A stretch of 64,000 nt of DNA from Aminiphilus circumscriptus DSM 16581. GTDB lineage: Bacteria > Synergistota > Synergistia > Synergistales > Aminiphilaceae. Below are positions 1 through 8,346 of this stretch, one piece after another. A model generated the notes under the pieces. It saw only the letters and a list, made by a program, of their open reading frames with translations, was not told the DNA's origin and made no database searches. The stretch is from the NCBI RefSeq assembly GCF_000526375.1, contig NZ_JAFY01000002.1:868001-932000 (forward strand), read 5' to 3'. Numbering within the stretch: position 1 is the first letter of the stretch; each line of letters starts with the position of its first letter. Both the position numbers and the translations under genes were made by a program.

Positions 1-124
1 CCATCGGAGTTGGGTAAGGTCATGTTTCTCCGGTGAAAACCATGGCGGACTGCAATGAAATGCACAGGTCGGAGGTTTTGTGGATGCAGGATGTTTCTCA
101 TGGAGAAAAGGGAGGCGACGTGTC

Positions 125-1774
125 ATGCCGTTTCGAAAAAATTGTGACGGTTCCCTCCTGAGGAAGGGACAAGCTTCTTCTCGGGCGCTTTGGCTCCGCA
201 AGGGGCGAATCGTCTCTCCTGGAACGGATTTGAGTGAGAGCGAATCCCTTCTGGCCTGGGGGGAACGGATCGTCGCTGTGGGAAAGGATGACGAGGTGGC
301 AAGGCACCCTCTCGCCAACATGGCGGAACAAGTGGACGCGGCGGGGCGACGGGTAATTCCCGGCATCGTTGATGCTCATGTGCATTTTGCCGCCGCCGTG
401 GAGGGGCGGACCGCCGTGGATCTCAGCTCCTGTGCGACACTCGGGGAGGTTGTGGAGCGCTTGTCCCGCAGGGCGGAAACGCTTTCCCCTTCAGCGTGGG
501 TGAGGGGCATGCACTTCGATCACAACCGTTTCGTCGAGAAACGATTGCCCGAGCGACGCGAACTCGACAGGATTTCCAATCCCGTCCTGCTCACCAGGCT
601 CTGTTACCATGCTCATTGCGCCAACACGCCCGCACTGCGTGCCGCGGGGGTGCTGGATGCACCGGACTTGCCCGAGGGGTTTCAGCGCGATGCGGAGGGG
701 GCGCTCACGGGGGTGGTCCTCGAGAGTGGGGCGGACCGCCTGTACCGGGCCTATCGGGCCGCAGGAGGCGACGAGGAAGCGTTGCTCGAAGGAATGGCTC
801 GAATGATGGAGGAATGGGCATCCTTCGGCATCACCTCCTTCAATACCACCTCGGCGGAGCATATCGGCATCGTGGAGTCCCTGGGAGCGTACCAGGAGCT
901 GCAGCGTCGGGGAAGACAGCTCCAGCGCGTGGTGGTCCACACGAACAGCCTTCCGCCTTTCGGCATGCAATCGGGCTTCGGCTCTTCCCTGCTTCGTTTC
1001 GGAGGGCTCAAACTCTTTGCAGACGGTGGCTTCTGCGCTCGCACGGGAGCCATGAGCTTCGTCTATCCCGGAGAGGAGACGAGTGGATATCGGGGCCTGC
1101 TCGCCTACGGCGACGAGGAGCTCTACGCCCTTTTCCGCGACGCCCAGCAGCGGGGGGTGCAGATCGCGGTGCACTGCATCGGTGATCGGGCCCTCGACCA
1201 GATCCTGGACGCTTTCGAGCGTGCCCAACGCACGTTCCCCAGGCCGGAACTGCGGCATCGCGTCATCCACTGCTACGTGGTGCGGCCGGACCAGCGGAAA
1301 CGCATGCGCGCCCTCGGGCTTGCGGCGGACGTGCAGCCACGCTTTCTCGCCGACGAAATCGACATCGCCGAGGCGAATCTTCCCGGGCCGGTGCGTCCCT
1401 TCTCCTACGCCTGGAGATCGCTTCTCGACGAAGGCCTGCTCGTCGCGGGCAGCTCCGACTGTCCCGCCGCCCATCCCAATCCGTGGCTCGGCGTGGAAGC
1501 GGCGGTGAACCGGGTGCGTGCCCTGGAGCGGACGCCCGCAGGAGGGTGGGGGCCGGAGCAGAAACTGACCCTCGACGAGGCGCTCGCCCTGTTCACGAAA
1601 AACGCCGCCGAAGCGGTGGGCCTCGATGAGGCGGGGCGGCTCGAACCGGGTATGCTGGCGGATTTTCTTCTTCTTGAGGATGACCCCTGGGAGATGGAGT
1701 CGGAGAAACTGGGGAATGTGCGTGTCTGGCGCACCTATCGCGGCGGAGAGCTGCTCTTTGATCGCACGCGTTGA
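125..1774 (+). CDS. YtcJ-type metal-dependent amidohydrolase
   Basis: Predicted cytosolic amidohydrolase of the Amidohydro_3/YtcJ family (549 aa); the substrate cannot be read from sequence. The metal-binding motif DAHVH lies at residues 83-87. Later family hallmarks follow in the usual order: a His in AVHCIGD near residue 350, VIHCYV near 380, and an Asp in GSSDCP near 445. The ATG at 125 is chosen because GGGAGG sits 9 bases upstream. A GTG at 80 is also open but adds only a basic leader. The gene converges on the transporter at 1804, 29 bp away, and appears monocistronic. Family assignment is firm, function is not. Confidence 0.85.
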   Translation: MPFRKNCDGSLLRKGQASSRALWLRKGRIVSPGTDLSESESLLAWGERIVAVGKDDEVARHPLANMAEQVDAAGRRVIPGIVDAHVHFAAAVEGRTAVDLSSCATLGEVVERLSRRAETLSPSAWVRGMHFDHNRFVEKRLPERRELDRISNPVLLTRLCYHAHCANTPALRAAGVLDAPDLPEGFQRDAEGALTGVVLESGADRLYRAYRAAGGDEEALLEGMARMMEEWASFGITSFNTTSAEHIGIVESLGAYQELQRRGRQLQRVVVHTNSLPPFGMQSGFGSSLLRFGGLKLFADGGFCARTGAMSFVYPGEETSGYRGLLAYGDEELYALFRDAQQRGVQIAVHCIGDRALDQILDAFERAQRTFPRPELRHRVIHCYVVRPDQRKRMRALGLAADVQPRFLADEIDIAEANLPGPVRPFSYAWRSLLDEGLLVAGSSDCPAAHPNPWLGVEAAVNRVRALERTPAGGWGPEQKLTLDEALALFTKNAAEAVGLDEAGRLEPGMLADFLLLEDDPWEMESEKLGNVRVWRTYRGGELLFDRTR

Positions 1775-1803
1775 CGAGAGGCAAGGGGGACCTTCCCGTG
1801 CGA

Positions 1804-2748
1804 TCAGGGCTCCTTGGACAGCGAGGAGGCTTTCTTCTCCCGGGAAAAGAAGCGTTTCAGGGCATCCAGTGAATTGTCCGATCCCTCGAGAGTGAGCAGG
1901 GCCACGGCGCCGGCGATGGCGGCGGCGCCCAGAATGGTCTGGAGAGAGGCGTGTTCTCCCAGGAGAATACCACTCCAGAAAATGGCGAAAGCCAGCTCTG
2001 CCGTGGAGAGGATGGACGCCACCGTTCCGGGAATGACCTTCAGCGCCGCCAGAAGAATGCCGTAAGCCAAGAGCGTGGGAATGGCCACCACGTAGGCCAG
2101 AAGGAGCCATCCCTTGAGGGGGAGTCCCCGCAGACAGGCGAGGGACCCCGTTGGGACGGCGATGCACCACATGAGCACTGCACCCCAGAAGAACGTGGCG
2201 AAGTAGTTGGCGAAGGGGTCGGTTCTTCCCAGGCCGTATTTTCCGTTCAGGATGAACGCCGCGTAGGAAAACCCCGAGAGAAGCATGCAAAGAATGCCAA
2301 CAAGATCAAGATGTCCCGGTTCGACTCCTCCGACGGCGAACCACACGCCCCCTAGGCCCAGGGCCAGAGCGACGAGACGGATCCGCGTGAGGGACTCCTT
2401 TCCCCAGAGGGCTGCCATGGCGATGACCCAAAGGGGAGAGGTGTAGAAGAGAACGGTGGCAAAGCCGATAGGGATGCGCACCATGCCGATGTTGCTGAGA
2501 AGATAGACGCCGACGACTCCGAAAAGACCGCTGGCAATGCGGTATGGGAGTTGCCGGAACAGTTCTCGAAAAGAATCTCGATGCCGTACCAGGGCGAAGA
2601 TGGCGACGCACAGGGCGGCGCCGGTACCCCGCACGAGTCCCACGGTGATCGGTTCGACGCCGAAGGCGTAGAGGCCGCGGAAAGTGGGACCTATGAGGCC
2701 CCAGATGGCGGCGCTGGTGAGTGCCGCAAGAATGCCCAGCACGTACAT
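1804..2748 (-). CDS. EamA/DMT-family permease
   Basis: Inner-membrane drug/metabolite transporter of the EamA (RhaT) type, 314 aa, with about ten hydrophobic segments arranged as two EamA repeats. It opens directly with a membrane segment (MYVLGILAALTSAAIWG) and ends in a charged tail. The substrate is unknown; family members export amino acids or other metabolites. The start at 2748 is preferred over an ATG 105 bases upstream because GGAGG precedes it by about 10 bases and the protein then begins at the first helix. It is divergent from the SMR-like gene at 3064. Confidence 0.85.
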   Translation of the reverse strand: MYVLGILAALTSAAIWGLIGPTFRGLYAFGVEPITVGLVRGTGAALCVAIFALVRHRDSFRELFRQLPYRIASGLFGVVGVYLLSNIGMVRIPIGFATVLFYTSPLWVIAMAALWGKESLTRIRLVALALGLGGVWFAVGGVEPGHLDLVGILCMLLSGFSYAAFILNGKYGLGRTDPFANYFATFFWGAVLMWCIAVPTGSLACLRGLPLKGWLLLAYVVAIPTLLAYGILLAALKVIPGTVASILSTAELAFAIFWSGILLGEHASLQTILGAAAIAGAVALLTLEGSDNSLDALKRFFSREKKASSLSKEP

Positions 2749-3063
2749 GCAGGTGTTGCCTCCTTCATCGCGTCCGACGAGGGGACGGTTTTGAACGTCT
2801 TCTCTTGTTTCCCCTTCATGATATCGCGTACAATCCATTGTGTCCCGAACCAACAGCCATGATCATGAGAGAGCCATTGTTCCTCCCGCGACGACTTCCA
2901 AAAAAGAGGGACGGGCGCGTTTTTCCCTGGTCGCTCGTGGTACCATGTTTCCGCTCACGGAAGCGATACGATATGCGGGTGGATTCGGAACGAGGTACGG
3001 TGCGCCGTGCCGCCCGGCGCACCGGAGCGGAGTGCGCGGACGCACCCGAGGGAGAAGAGACGT
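2749..3063. other. Divergent intergenic region
   Basis: This 315-bp stretch separates the EamA permease (minus) from the SMR-like gene (plus) and must hold both promoters. No convincing -35/-10 pair, operator or hairpin was found. Short reading frames here lack Shine-Dalgarno sites and recognisable protein features. Confidence 0.5.
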
Positions 3064-3408
3064 ATGATCGTTTTCATGCTCGTTCTCAATTTAATTCTCA
3101 ACATTCTGGCGAGTGTCTTCATCAAGATCGGTATGCGCGGCGCTTCCGGCGAGGTGGGAGGCGCGGTGTTGCACATGCTGCGCACCTGGCAGATCTACGC
3201 GGCGGTGGCCTGTTTCGGCGGCGGCTTCGTTACCTACAGTCTCCTGCTGGCGAGAATGCATCTGAGCGTGGTCTACCCCCTGATGATGGGGAGCATCGCC
3301 GCGGGGCTCTCGTTCGTGGCGGTGTTCTGTTTCGGGGAGACCTTCAGTCTTGTGAAAGGCGTCGGCCTGGTGCTCGTCGTGGCGGGAGTCTGGTGTCTCA
3401 CCAGATAG
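3064..3408 (+). CDS. SMR/EmrE-like small membrane protein
   Basis: A 114-aa protein with four membrane helices, beginning MIVFMLVLNLILNILASVF and carrying a conserved-looking loop LLARMHLSVVYPLMMG. Size and layout match the small multidrug resistance / EamA-half family, which includes ArnE/ArnF-type flippases of lipid-linked sugars. The start at 3064 follows GGGAGAAGAGA. The next gene downstream (206 bp) is an ArnC/DPM1-like glycosyltransferase, so a role in flipping a polyprenyl-phosphate sugar is more attractive than drug efflux. That is context-based inference. Confidence 0.75.
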   Translation: MIVFMLVLNLILNILASVFIKIGMRGASGEVGGAVLHMLRTWQIYAAVACFGGGFVTYSLLLARMHLSVVYPLMMGSIAAGLSFVAVFCFGETFSLVKGVGLVLVVAGVWCLTR

Positions 3409-3614
3409 TCTATGCTTCGGGGATACGTGTTGTCGCCAAAGTCGGAAAAACGGGGTGACGCCTTCGCCCGCACGCGTTCCTCGCGGGAGGGATGGAAGGT
3501 GACTCTTTGCCGAAGAGGGAAGATGTCCGAGGGCGTGGCGTGCAGAAGCGCTGCTAAGGAGAAATACGGCTCCGCAGACCCGAAGGCTTTGGGTTTCGGA
3601 AGGAGGCTCGGGAG

Positions 3615-4565
3615 ATGCGTGAACTCGCCGTCGTGATTCCCGTCTACAACGAGGCCGAACAGATCGCACGAACGGTGGCTGCCGTCGAGGCGGCCCTCGG
3701 GGGGTGTGCCGATCTGCGGTACCGTTTTCTTCTCGTGGACGACGGATCCGAAGATGGTTCGTGGCGGGCCATTTCGGAACTCGCCGATGGCAAGCCGCAC
3801 CTCCGGGGTGTGCGCCTCAGCCGGAACTTCGGCAAGGAGGCGGCGCTCTGCGCCGGGCTCGATCTCGCCGAAGGCGTCTCCTGCCTCATCATGGACGCGG
3901 ACCTGCAGCACCCGCCGGATGTGCTCCCCCGCATGGTCGCCCTCTGGCGGGAGGGATATGACGTGGTGGAGGGCGTGAAGATCAGTCGGGGAAAGGAGAG
4001 CCTTTCCTATCGCCTTCTGGCGGGTTCCTTCTACTGGATTCTCGAGCGCCTCTCGGGGTTTTCCTTCGAAAACGGCTCGGATTTCAAGCTCCTCGATGCC
4101 AAGGTGGTGGCTGCCTGGAAGCGGATGGGCGAGAGCCGAACCTTTTTTCGCGGCATGTCCGCGTGGCTTGGTTTCCGGCGTGCCACTGTCCCCTTTGCCG
4201 TGGGAGAGCGCGGGGCGGGGCGGAGCGGCTGGTCGGCTTTCAAGCTGATCCGGCTCGCCGTGGACGCCATCGCCTCCTTCACCTCGGCGCCGTTGCATGT
4301 CGTCACGATATTGGGCTTTTTTTTCTTCCTCTTCGCCGGAGTTCTCGGCGCGCAGACCTTGGCCAACAAGGTGCGTGGACTTGCCGTGGACGGGTTTACC
4401 ACGGTGATCCTGCTCCAGTTGCTCATCGGAAGCATTCTCATGATGAGCCTGGGCATCATCGGCATCTACATCGCCAGGATCTTCGACGAGGTGAAGCACA
4501 GGCCCCGGTACGTGATCGCCGAGGCCACCGCCTCCACCGGGAAAGATTTCGGGGAACCCGACTGA
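3615..4565 (+). CDS. Polyprenyl-phosphate glycosyltransferase, GT2 (DPM1/GtrB-like)
   Basis: A 316-aa family-2 glycosyltransferase of the DPM1/GtrB/ArnC type, which moves a sugar from a nucleotide donor to a polyprenyl phosphate on the cytosolic face of the membrane. The N-terminal catalytic domain shows VVIPVYNE (residues 6-13), the LVDDGSEDGS loop, and the metal/nucleotide motif MDADLQHPPD near residue 95. Two membrane helices follow near residues 230-255 and 265-290. The frame is open to the end of the upstream gene, but the Met at 3615 matches the family N terminus. The next gene starts one base after its stop, so the two are probably co-translated. Confidence 0.85.
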   Translation: MRELAVVIPVYNEAEQIARTVAAVEAALGGCADLRYRFLLVDDGSEDGSWRAISELADGKPHLRGVRLSRNFGKEAALCAGLDLAEGVSCLIMDADLQHPPDVLPRMVALWREGYDVVEGVKISRGKESLSYRLLAGSFYWILERLSGFSFENGSDFKLLDAKVVAAWKRMGESRTFFRGMSAWLGFRRATVPFAVGERGAGRSGWSAFKLIRLAVDAIASFTSAPLHVVTILGFFFFLFAGVLGAQTLANKVRGLAVDGFTTVILLQLLIGSILMMSLGIIGIYIARIFDEVKHRPRYVIAEATASTGKDFGEPD

Positions 4566-4566
4566 G

Positions 4567-6699
4567 ATGCTGTCCGGTTTTCTTTTTCTCTGCCTCTGTA
4601 CCGCCGTGGGATTCGTCTTTCTCCGGGAAATGCTGCCCTCTCTTTGGGACGACGGCCTGAATGTCCATCGCCTCCTCCGGAGGCGGAGGTGCCGAGAAAG
4701 CGAAACCGGAATGGAAGACCGGGGAGCGGAGAGCGGCCTGTCGAAATACGAAGGCGAAACGGTTCGACGGTGGATGGTGCTCCTTCCGGCGTCATGGATT
4801 TCCGGGACGCTTTGCGTCACCTGGTTCGTCTATCTCGCCGCCTACGCCCTGCGGAGGACCACCGCGCCGCTCCTCTGGGCGAACGTGCTGGCTTTCCTGT
4901 TCTTCGGTACCTTTCTCTCCGTCTGGCTTCTGCGACGGCGGCGGCTCTTTTCCGGAGCCCACGGATGGAGCGTTGGGGACATCCTCGGAGAACTCACGGC
5001 CTCGAAACTTGAGATGGGCGTCCTCCTCGTCGCCGCCCTGGGGATGGGGTATCTGGATTTTCGCACCTGCTTCGAGAGCAGGGGAGATCTGGCTCTCGGC
5101 GTGTCCGCCTTCAGCGATCTCGTGACGCACGTGTCCATGATCCGCTCCTTTTCACTGGGAGCGAATTTCCCCACCGAGTACGTCTATTTCGCCGACGGGA
5201 CCGTGCGCTATCACTTTCTTTTCCAGTTTCTCACGGGGAACCTGGAATATCTGGGCATGCCCCTCGCCCTTGCGCTGAACCTCACGAGCATCCTCGCCTT
5301 CGTCGCCATGATCGCACTTCTTTTCAGTCTTACCGTCGCTCTCTGCGGAGACCGGATTGCGGCTCTCCTCGCCTGCGTTCTCGCCTTCTTCCGAAGCTCC
5401 TGGGCCTTTTTCTCCTTTGCCGGAGAGGCGACATCTTTTTCCGACCTGTGGCATCGCATCCTCCGCGTGAGCGAGCACATCGGAAAAACCCCCTATGAAC
5501 ACTGGGGCCTCTGGAACCAGAACGTCTTCGTGAACCAGAGACACTTTCCCTTCGCGGTGGCGCTGCTGCTGTTCGTCCTGCTCTGCATGCTCCCTCCCTT
5601 CGCGGCCATGATGGATCGGCTTCGGCGGGGGCGCTTCTCCGAACGCGTCGGAGAGCTGCTGCTCGCGAGAGATGTCTGGATCCCCGGCGATCTCCGGAGA
5701 GGGTGCGCTCTGGGGGTGCTCCTGGGAGTGTCCGCCTTCTGGAACGGGGCGGTTTTCATCGCGGCCCTTCTCGTGCTCTTCGTGTTCGCTCTCTTCTCGA
5801 AACATCGTCTGGAATATCTGCTTCTGGCCGCTCTCGCCCTCGCGCTCGCCAAACTGCAGGGGGCGTTCTTTCTGGGCGATGTCCCCGCCGTGGCCCCGAA
5901 ATTCTTTCTCGGCTTCGTCGCGCCGGTCAAGACGAACTACGGTGTCTTCCGGTATTATCTGGAACTCTTCGGCGTTCTCCCCTTCGCCGTGCTCGCGTCA
6001 CTTTCCCTGCCCCTCTCGGGGGTCGCGGTCTTTCTGGCCGCGGCGGGAGCGCCCTTCCTCTTCGCCAACTTCGTGCAACTCACTCCGGACATCGTGGTGA
6101 ACCACAAATATATCCAGATCGCGGTCTTTCTGGCGAACATTCCCGTGGCGTTTCTTCTGGCGACACTCTTCCGTGAACGGGCGACACGCCTTCTCGGGGT
6201 GCTGCTTCTCGCCGTTCTCACCGTGACGGGCGTGGTGGACCTCCGGGCGGTGCACAACATCAACGACCCCGCCCGGGCGGTGCGGATCAGGGAGCAGGAT
6301 CCGGTGAAGCTCTGGGCGCTGGAGCATATCGGACCGAACGAGCTGGTCCTCACGAAGAATTACTACATGCATCCCCTCCTGGCTGCGGGGAGGAAACTCT
6401 ACAATGGCTGGCAGTACTACGCATGGTCGGCGGGGTATCCCACGGCGTCCAGGGATCGGATCGTCAGAAAGATCTTCGAGGGGACCGATCCCGAGGCGGT
6501 GAAGAGGCTTCTTGCGGAAAACCGCATCGGATACGTTCTCGTCGATGGGGAGACCCGGAGGGAGTTCAAGGTGAACGAAGTGCTCCTCAACAGGGTGCTC
6601 GAAAGAGTTTTTTCCCATCCCCCCTCCGGGACGGCCATCTATCGCGTGCCGAAAAACGAGGACTGCGACGTATTGCAGGAAAAGGAATCCGCTGAATAG
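4567..6699 (+). CDS. Large multi-spanning membrane protein, GT-C-like
   Basis: A 710-aa integral membrane protein with roughly a dozen hydrophobic helices and a C-terminal soluble part containing YYMHPLLAAGRKLYNGWQ and NRIGYVLVDGETRR. This layout is typical of GT-C glycosyltransferases that use lipid-linked sugars, but I recognise no single named family. The ATG lies one base after the stop of the upstream GT2 gene with no strong Shine-Dalgarno site, implying translational coupling. It probably takes the polyprenyl-phosphate sugar made by that enzyme (inference). Its C-terminal module resembles the end of the DUF2298 protein at 8347-10662 (IRYIVVGAAERKRF). Confidence 0.7.
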   Translation: MLSGFLFLCLCTAVGFVFLREMLPSLWDDGLNVHRLLRRRRCRESETGMEDRGAESGLSKYEGETVRRWMVLLPASWISGTLCVTWFVYLAAYALRRTTAPLLWANVLAFLFFGTFLSVWLLRRRRLFSGAHGWSVGDILGELTASKLEMGVLLVAALGMGYLDFRTCFESRGDLALGVSAFSDLVTHVSMIRSFSLGANFPTEYVYFADGTVRYHFLFQFLTGNLEYLGMPLALALNLTSILAFVAMIALLFSLTVALCGDRIAALLACVLAFFRSSWAFFSFAGEATSFSDLWHRILRVSEHIGKTPYEHWGLWNQNVFVNQRHFPFAVALLLFVLLCMLPPFAAMMDRLRRGRFSERVGELLLARDVWIPGDLRRGCALGVLLGVSAFWNGAVFIAALLVLFVFALFSKHRLEYLLLAALALALAKLQGAFFLGDVPAVAPKFFLGFVAPVKTNYGVFRYYLELFGVLPFAVLASLSLPLSGVAVFLAAAGAPFLFANFVQLTPDIVVNHKYIQIAVFLANIPVAFLLATLFRERATRLLGVLLLAVLTVTGVVDLRAVHNINDPARAVRIREQDPVKLWALEHIGPNELVLTKNYYMHPLLAAGRKLYNGWQYYAWSAGYPTASRDRIVRKIFEGTDPEAVKRLLAENRIGYVLVDGETRREFKVNEVLLNRVLERVFSHPPSGTAIYRVPKNEDCDVLQEKESAE

Positions 6700-6831
6700 C
6701 AAAGGAGGGAGGAACGGAGAACGGGTGCGGGAAGAGGGCCACGGTCGCTTTCTCCGAGGAGGCGACGTGTCTCGGGACGCCCTTTTCTGCCGGGCCGACG
6801 GCGGAAAATCGAGGACCAGGGAGGAATGAAC

Positions 6832-7869
6832 ATGGCGCGGATCCAGGACAGGAGCGGGCAATCCGAGGCGGAGACGACCTCGGACATCGATCTTTCCGTG
6901 GTCGTACCCGTCTACAACGAACAGGAAGTGCTTCTGGAGAGCTACCGGCGTCTTTCGAAAGTCCTTTCCGGCATGGAGGAGCGCTACGAACTTATCTTTG
7001 TGGACGACGGCAGTCGGGATGCCACCAGAGCCATTCTCCGGGAACTCGCGAGGCGGGATCCCAACGTGCGGTTCATCGGCTTCTCCCGGAACTTCGGGCA
7101 CCAGGCGGCCATCACTGCCGGCGTGGACGCTTCCGCCGGAAAGGCGGTGGTGATCATCGACGCGGACCTCCAGGACCCGCCGGAACTGATCCCTCGCATG
7201 GTGGCGAAATGGAAGGAAGGCTACGAGGTTGTCTACGGAAAGCGCACCAAGCGCAAGGGGGAGACGGCCTTCAAAAAGATCACCGCCGCGCTCTTCTACC
7301 GCGTTCTCCGCGCCATGGCGAACCAGGACATTCCCGTGGACGCGGGGGACTTTCGGCTTCTCGACCGGCGCATCTGCCGCATTCTCCTGGAGAACGTGAA
7401 CGAGCGGTGCCGGTACATGCGGGGGTTGGTGAGCTGGATGGGATTCCGCCAGACCTTCATCGAATACGAGCGGGAGGAACGCTTCGCGGGAGTCACCAAG
7501 TATCCTCTGAAGAAAATGGTTCGTCTCGCCATGGATGCCATCACGGCGTTCACCATGCCGCTCAAGATCGCCACCTGGGTGGGGTTTTCCCTGTCGGGGC
7601 TCAGCTTTCTCTACCTGCTGGTGAACATCTACCTGAAGCTCTTCACAGACGTCACCTGGCCCGGATGGACGTCCCTCATCGTGGTGAGCCTCTTCTTCAA
7701 CGGCGTGATCCTCATCATGCTCGGTCTCATGGGAGAGTACATCGCCCGGATCATCGAGGAGGTGAAGGGACGCCCCCTCTATCTCGTGGCGGAAACGGGC
7801 AACATGGAGGAGCGCGCCTTTCGGGACAACGGAGACCTCCGGCGGGGGGATGGGCGTTATCCTGCCTGA
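6832..7869 (+). CDS. Polyprenyl-phosphate glycosyltransferase, GT2 (DPM1/GtrB-like), second copy
   Basis: A 345-aa GT2 enzyme parallel to the one at 3615: VVVPVYNEQE, FVDDGSRDATR, IIDADLQDPPEL, then two C-terminal membrane helices around VGFSLSGLSFLYLLVNIYL and SLFFNGVILIMLGLMG. It matches the polyprenyl-phosphate sugar synthase/GtrB group. Two in-frame ATGs (6826, 6832) follow GGGAGGA. The second has proper 7-base spacing and is chosen, as the first abuts the ribosome site. Having two such enzymes in one cassette suggests two different lipid-linked sugars. Confidence 0.85.
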   Translation: MARIQDRSGQSEAETTSDIDLSVVVPVYNEQEVLLESYRRLSKVLSGMEERYELIFVDDGSRDATRAILRELARRDPNVRFIGFSRNFGHQAAITAGVDASAGKAVVIIDADLQDPPELIPRMVAKWKEGYEVVYGKRTKRKGETAFKKITAALFYRVLRAMANQDIPVDAGDFRLLDRRICRILLENVNERCRYMRGLVSWMGFRQTFIEYEREERFAGVTKYPLKKMVRLAMDAITAFTMPLKIATWVGFSLSGLSFLYLLVNIYLKLFTDVTWPGWTSLIVVSLFFNGVILIMLGLMGEYIARIIEEVKGRPLYLVAETGNMEERAFRDNGDLRRGDGRYPA

Positions 7870-8346
7870 ACGTTCGCGTTCTCCCGGGTTCTTCCTCCGA
7901 CCGAATGAAGGAAGAACCCGAGAGCGGGAGTTGTGTGCGGTCAAGTTTGCAAAAAGATTTTCCTGGTGTTTGGCGGCCGTCTGCGGCGATTAGCCACACT
8001 TTTCCAGGAGTGCCTGTGCGGTGCCGATGGACAGGCACTTTCGCGGAATCGGATAGAGCGGAGCGCTCCGAGGCAAAGGGCTGGAGCGTCGCGGAAGTTC
8101 CTCGCGAGCGCATACCGTAGCGGAAGCGGCGAAGGAGAGGGAGAGGGAGTATTGCCGTCTCCGGTGCTTGGCGCACGCCCGTACCGCAGCGGTGTCGCGA
8201 AAGCGACTTTCACGTTCAAGGAAGCTCTGAAAAAACGTTACGTCGGCCTCGGAAAAAGGCGATGCGATTAAAAACGAGAGAGGCAAACTCCTTTAAGCAG
8301 AGTTTCCTCAAAGGGGTCCTGCGCTCGTGTCCTTCGGAACGCTCCG
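7870..8346. other. Non-coding convergent stretch with hairpins
   Basis: This 477-bp gap lies between convergent genes. It holds a 12-bp perfect hairpin (arms 7885-7896 and 7909-7920, CGGGTTCTTCCT), a 9-bp hairpin (8009-8017 / 8031-8039, AGTGCCTGT) and the MITE-like repeat listed separately at 8218. None is followed by a clear T-run. No reading frame here has a ribosome site or recognisable protein. Confidence 0.6.
8218..8309. repeat. MITE-like short inverted-repeat element
   Basis: An element of about 92 bp bounded by imperfect inverted repeats: GGAAGCTCTG at 8220-8229 and CAGAGTTTCC at 8298-8307 (9 of 10 bases complementary). Its left end shares GGAAGCTCTGAA with the right end (reverse complement) of the element at 57440-57542. 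It contains no gene. This could be a non-autonomous insertion sequence remnant or a REP-type repeat; the evidence is two copies seen by eye. Confidence 0.4.

Noticed and set aside
491-2290. Long minus-strand open frame (599 codons) opposite the amidohydrolase
   Set aside because: It has no protein-like motifs and lies antisense to a clear enzyme gene. Long antisense frames are expected in GC-rich DNA. The same applies to many others, e.g. 3273-4820, 5998-7944, 25136-26818 and 57664-59664.
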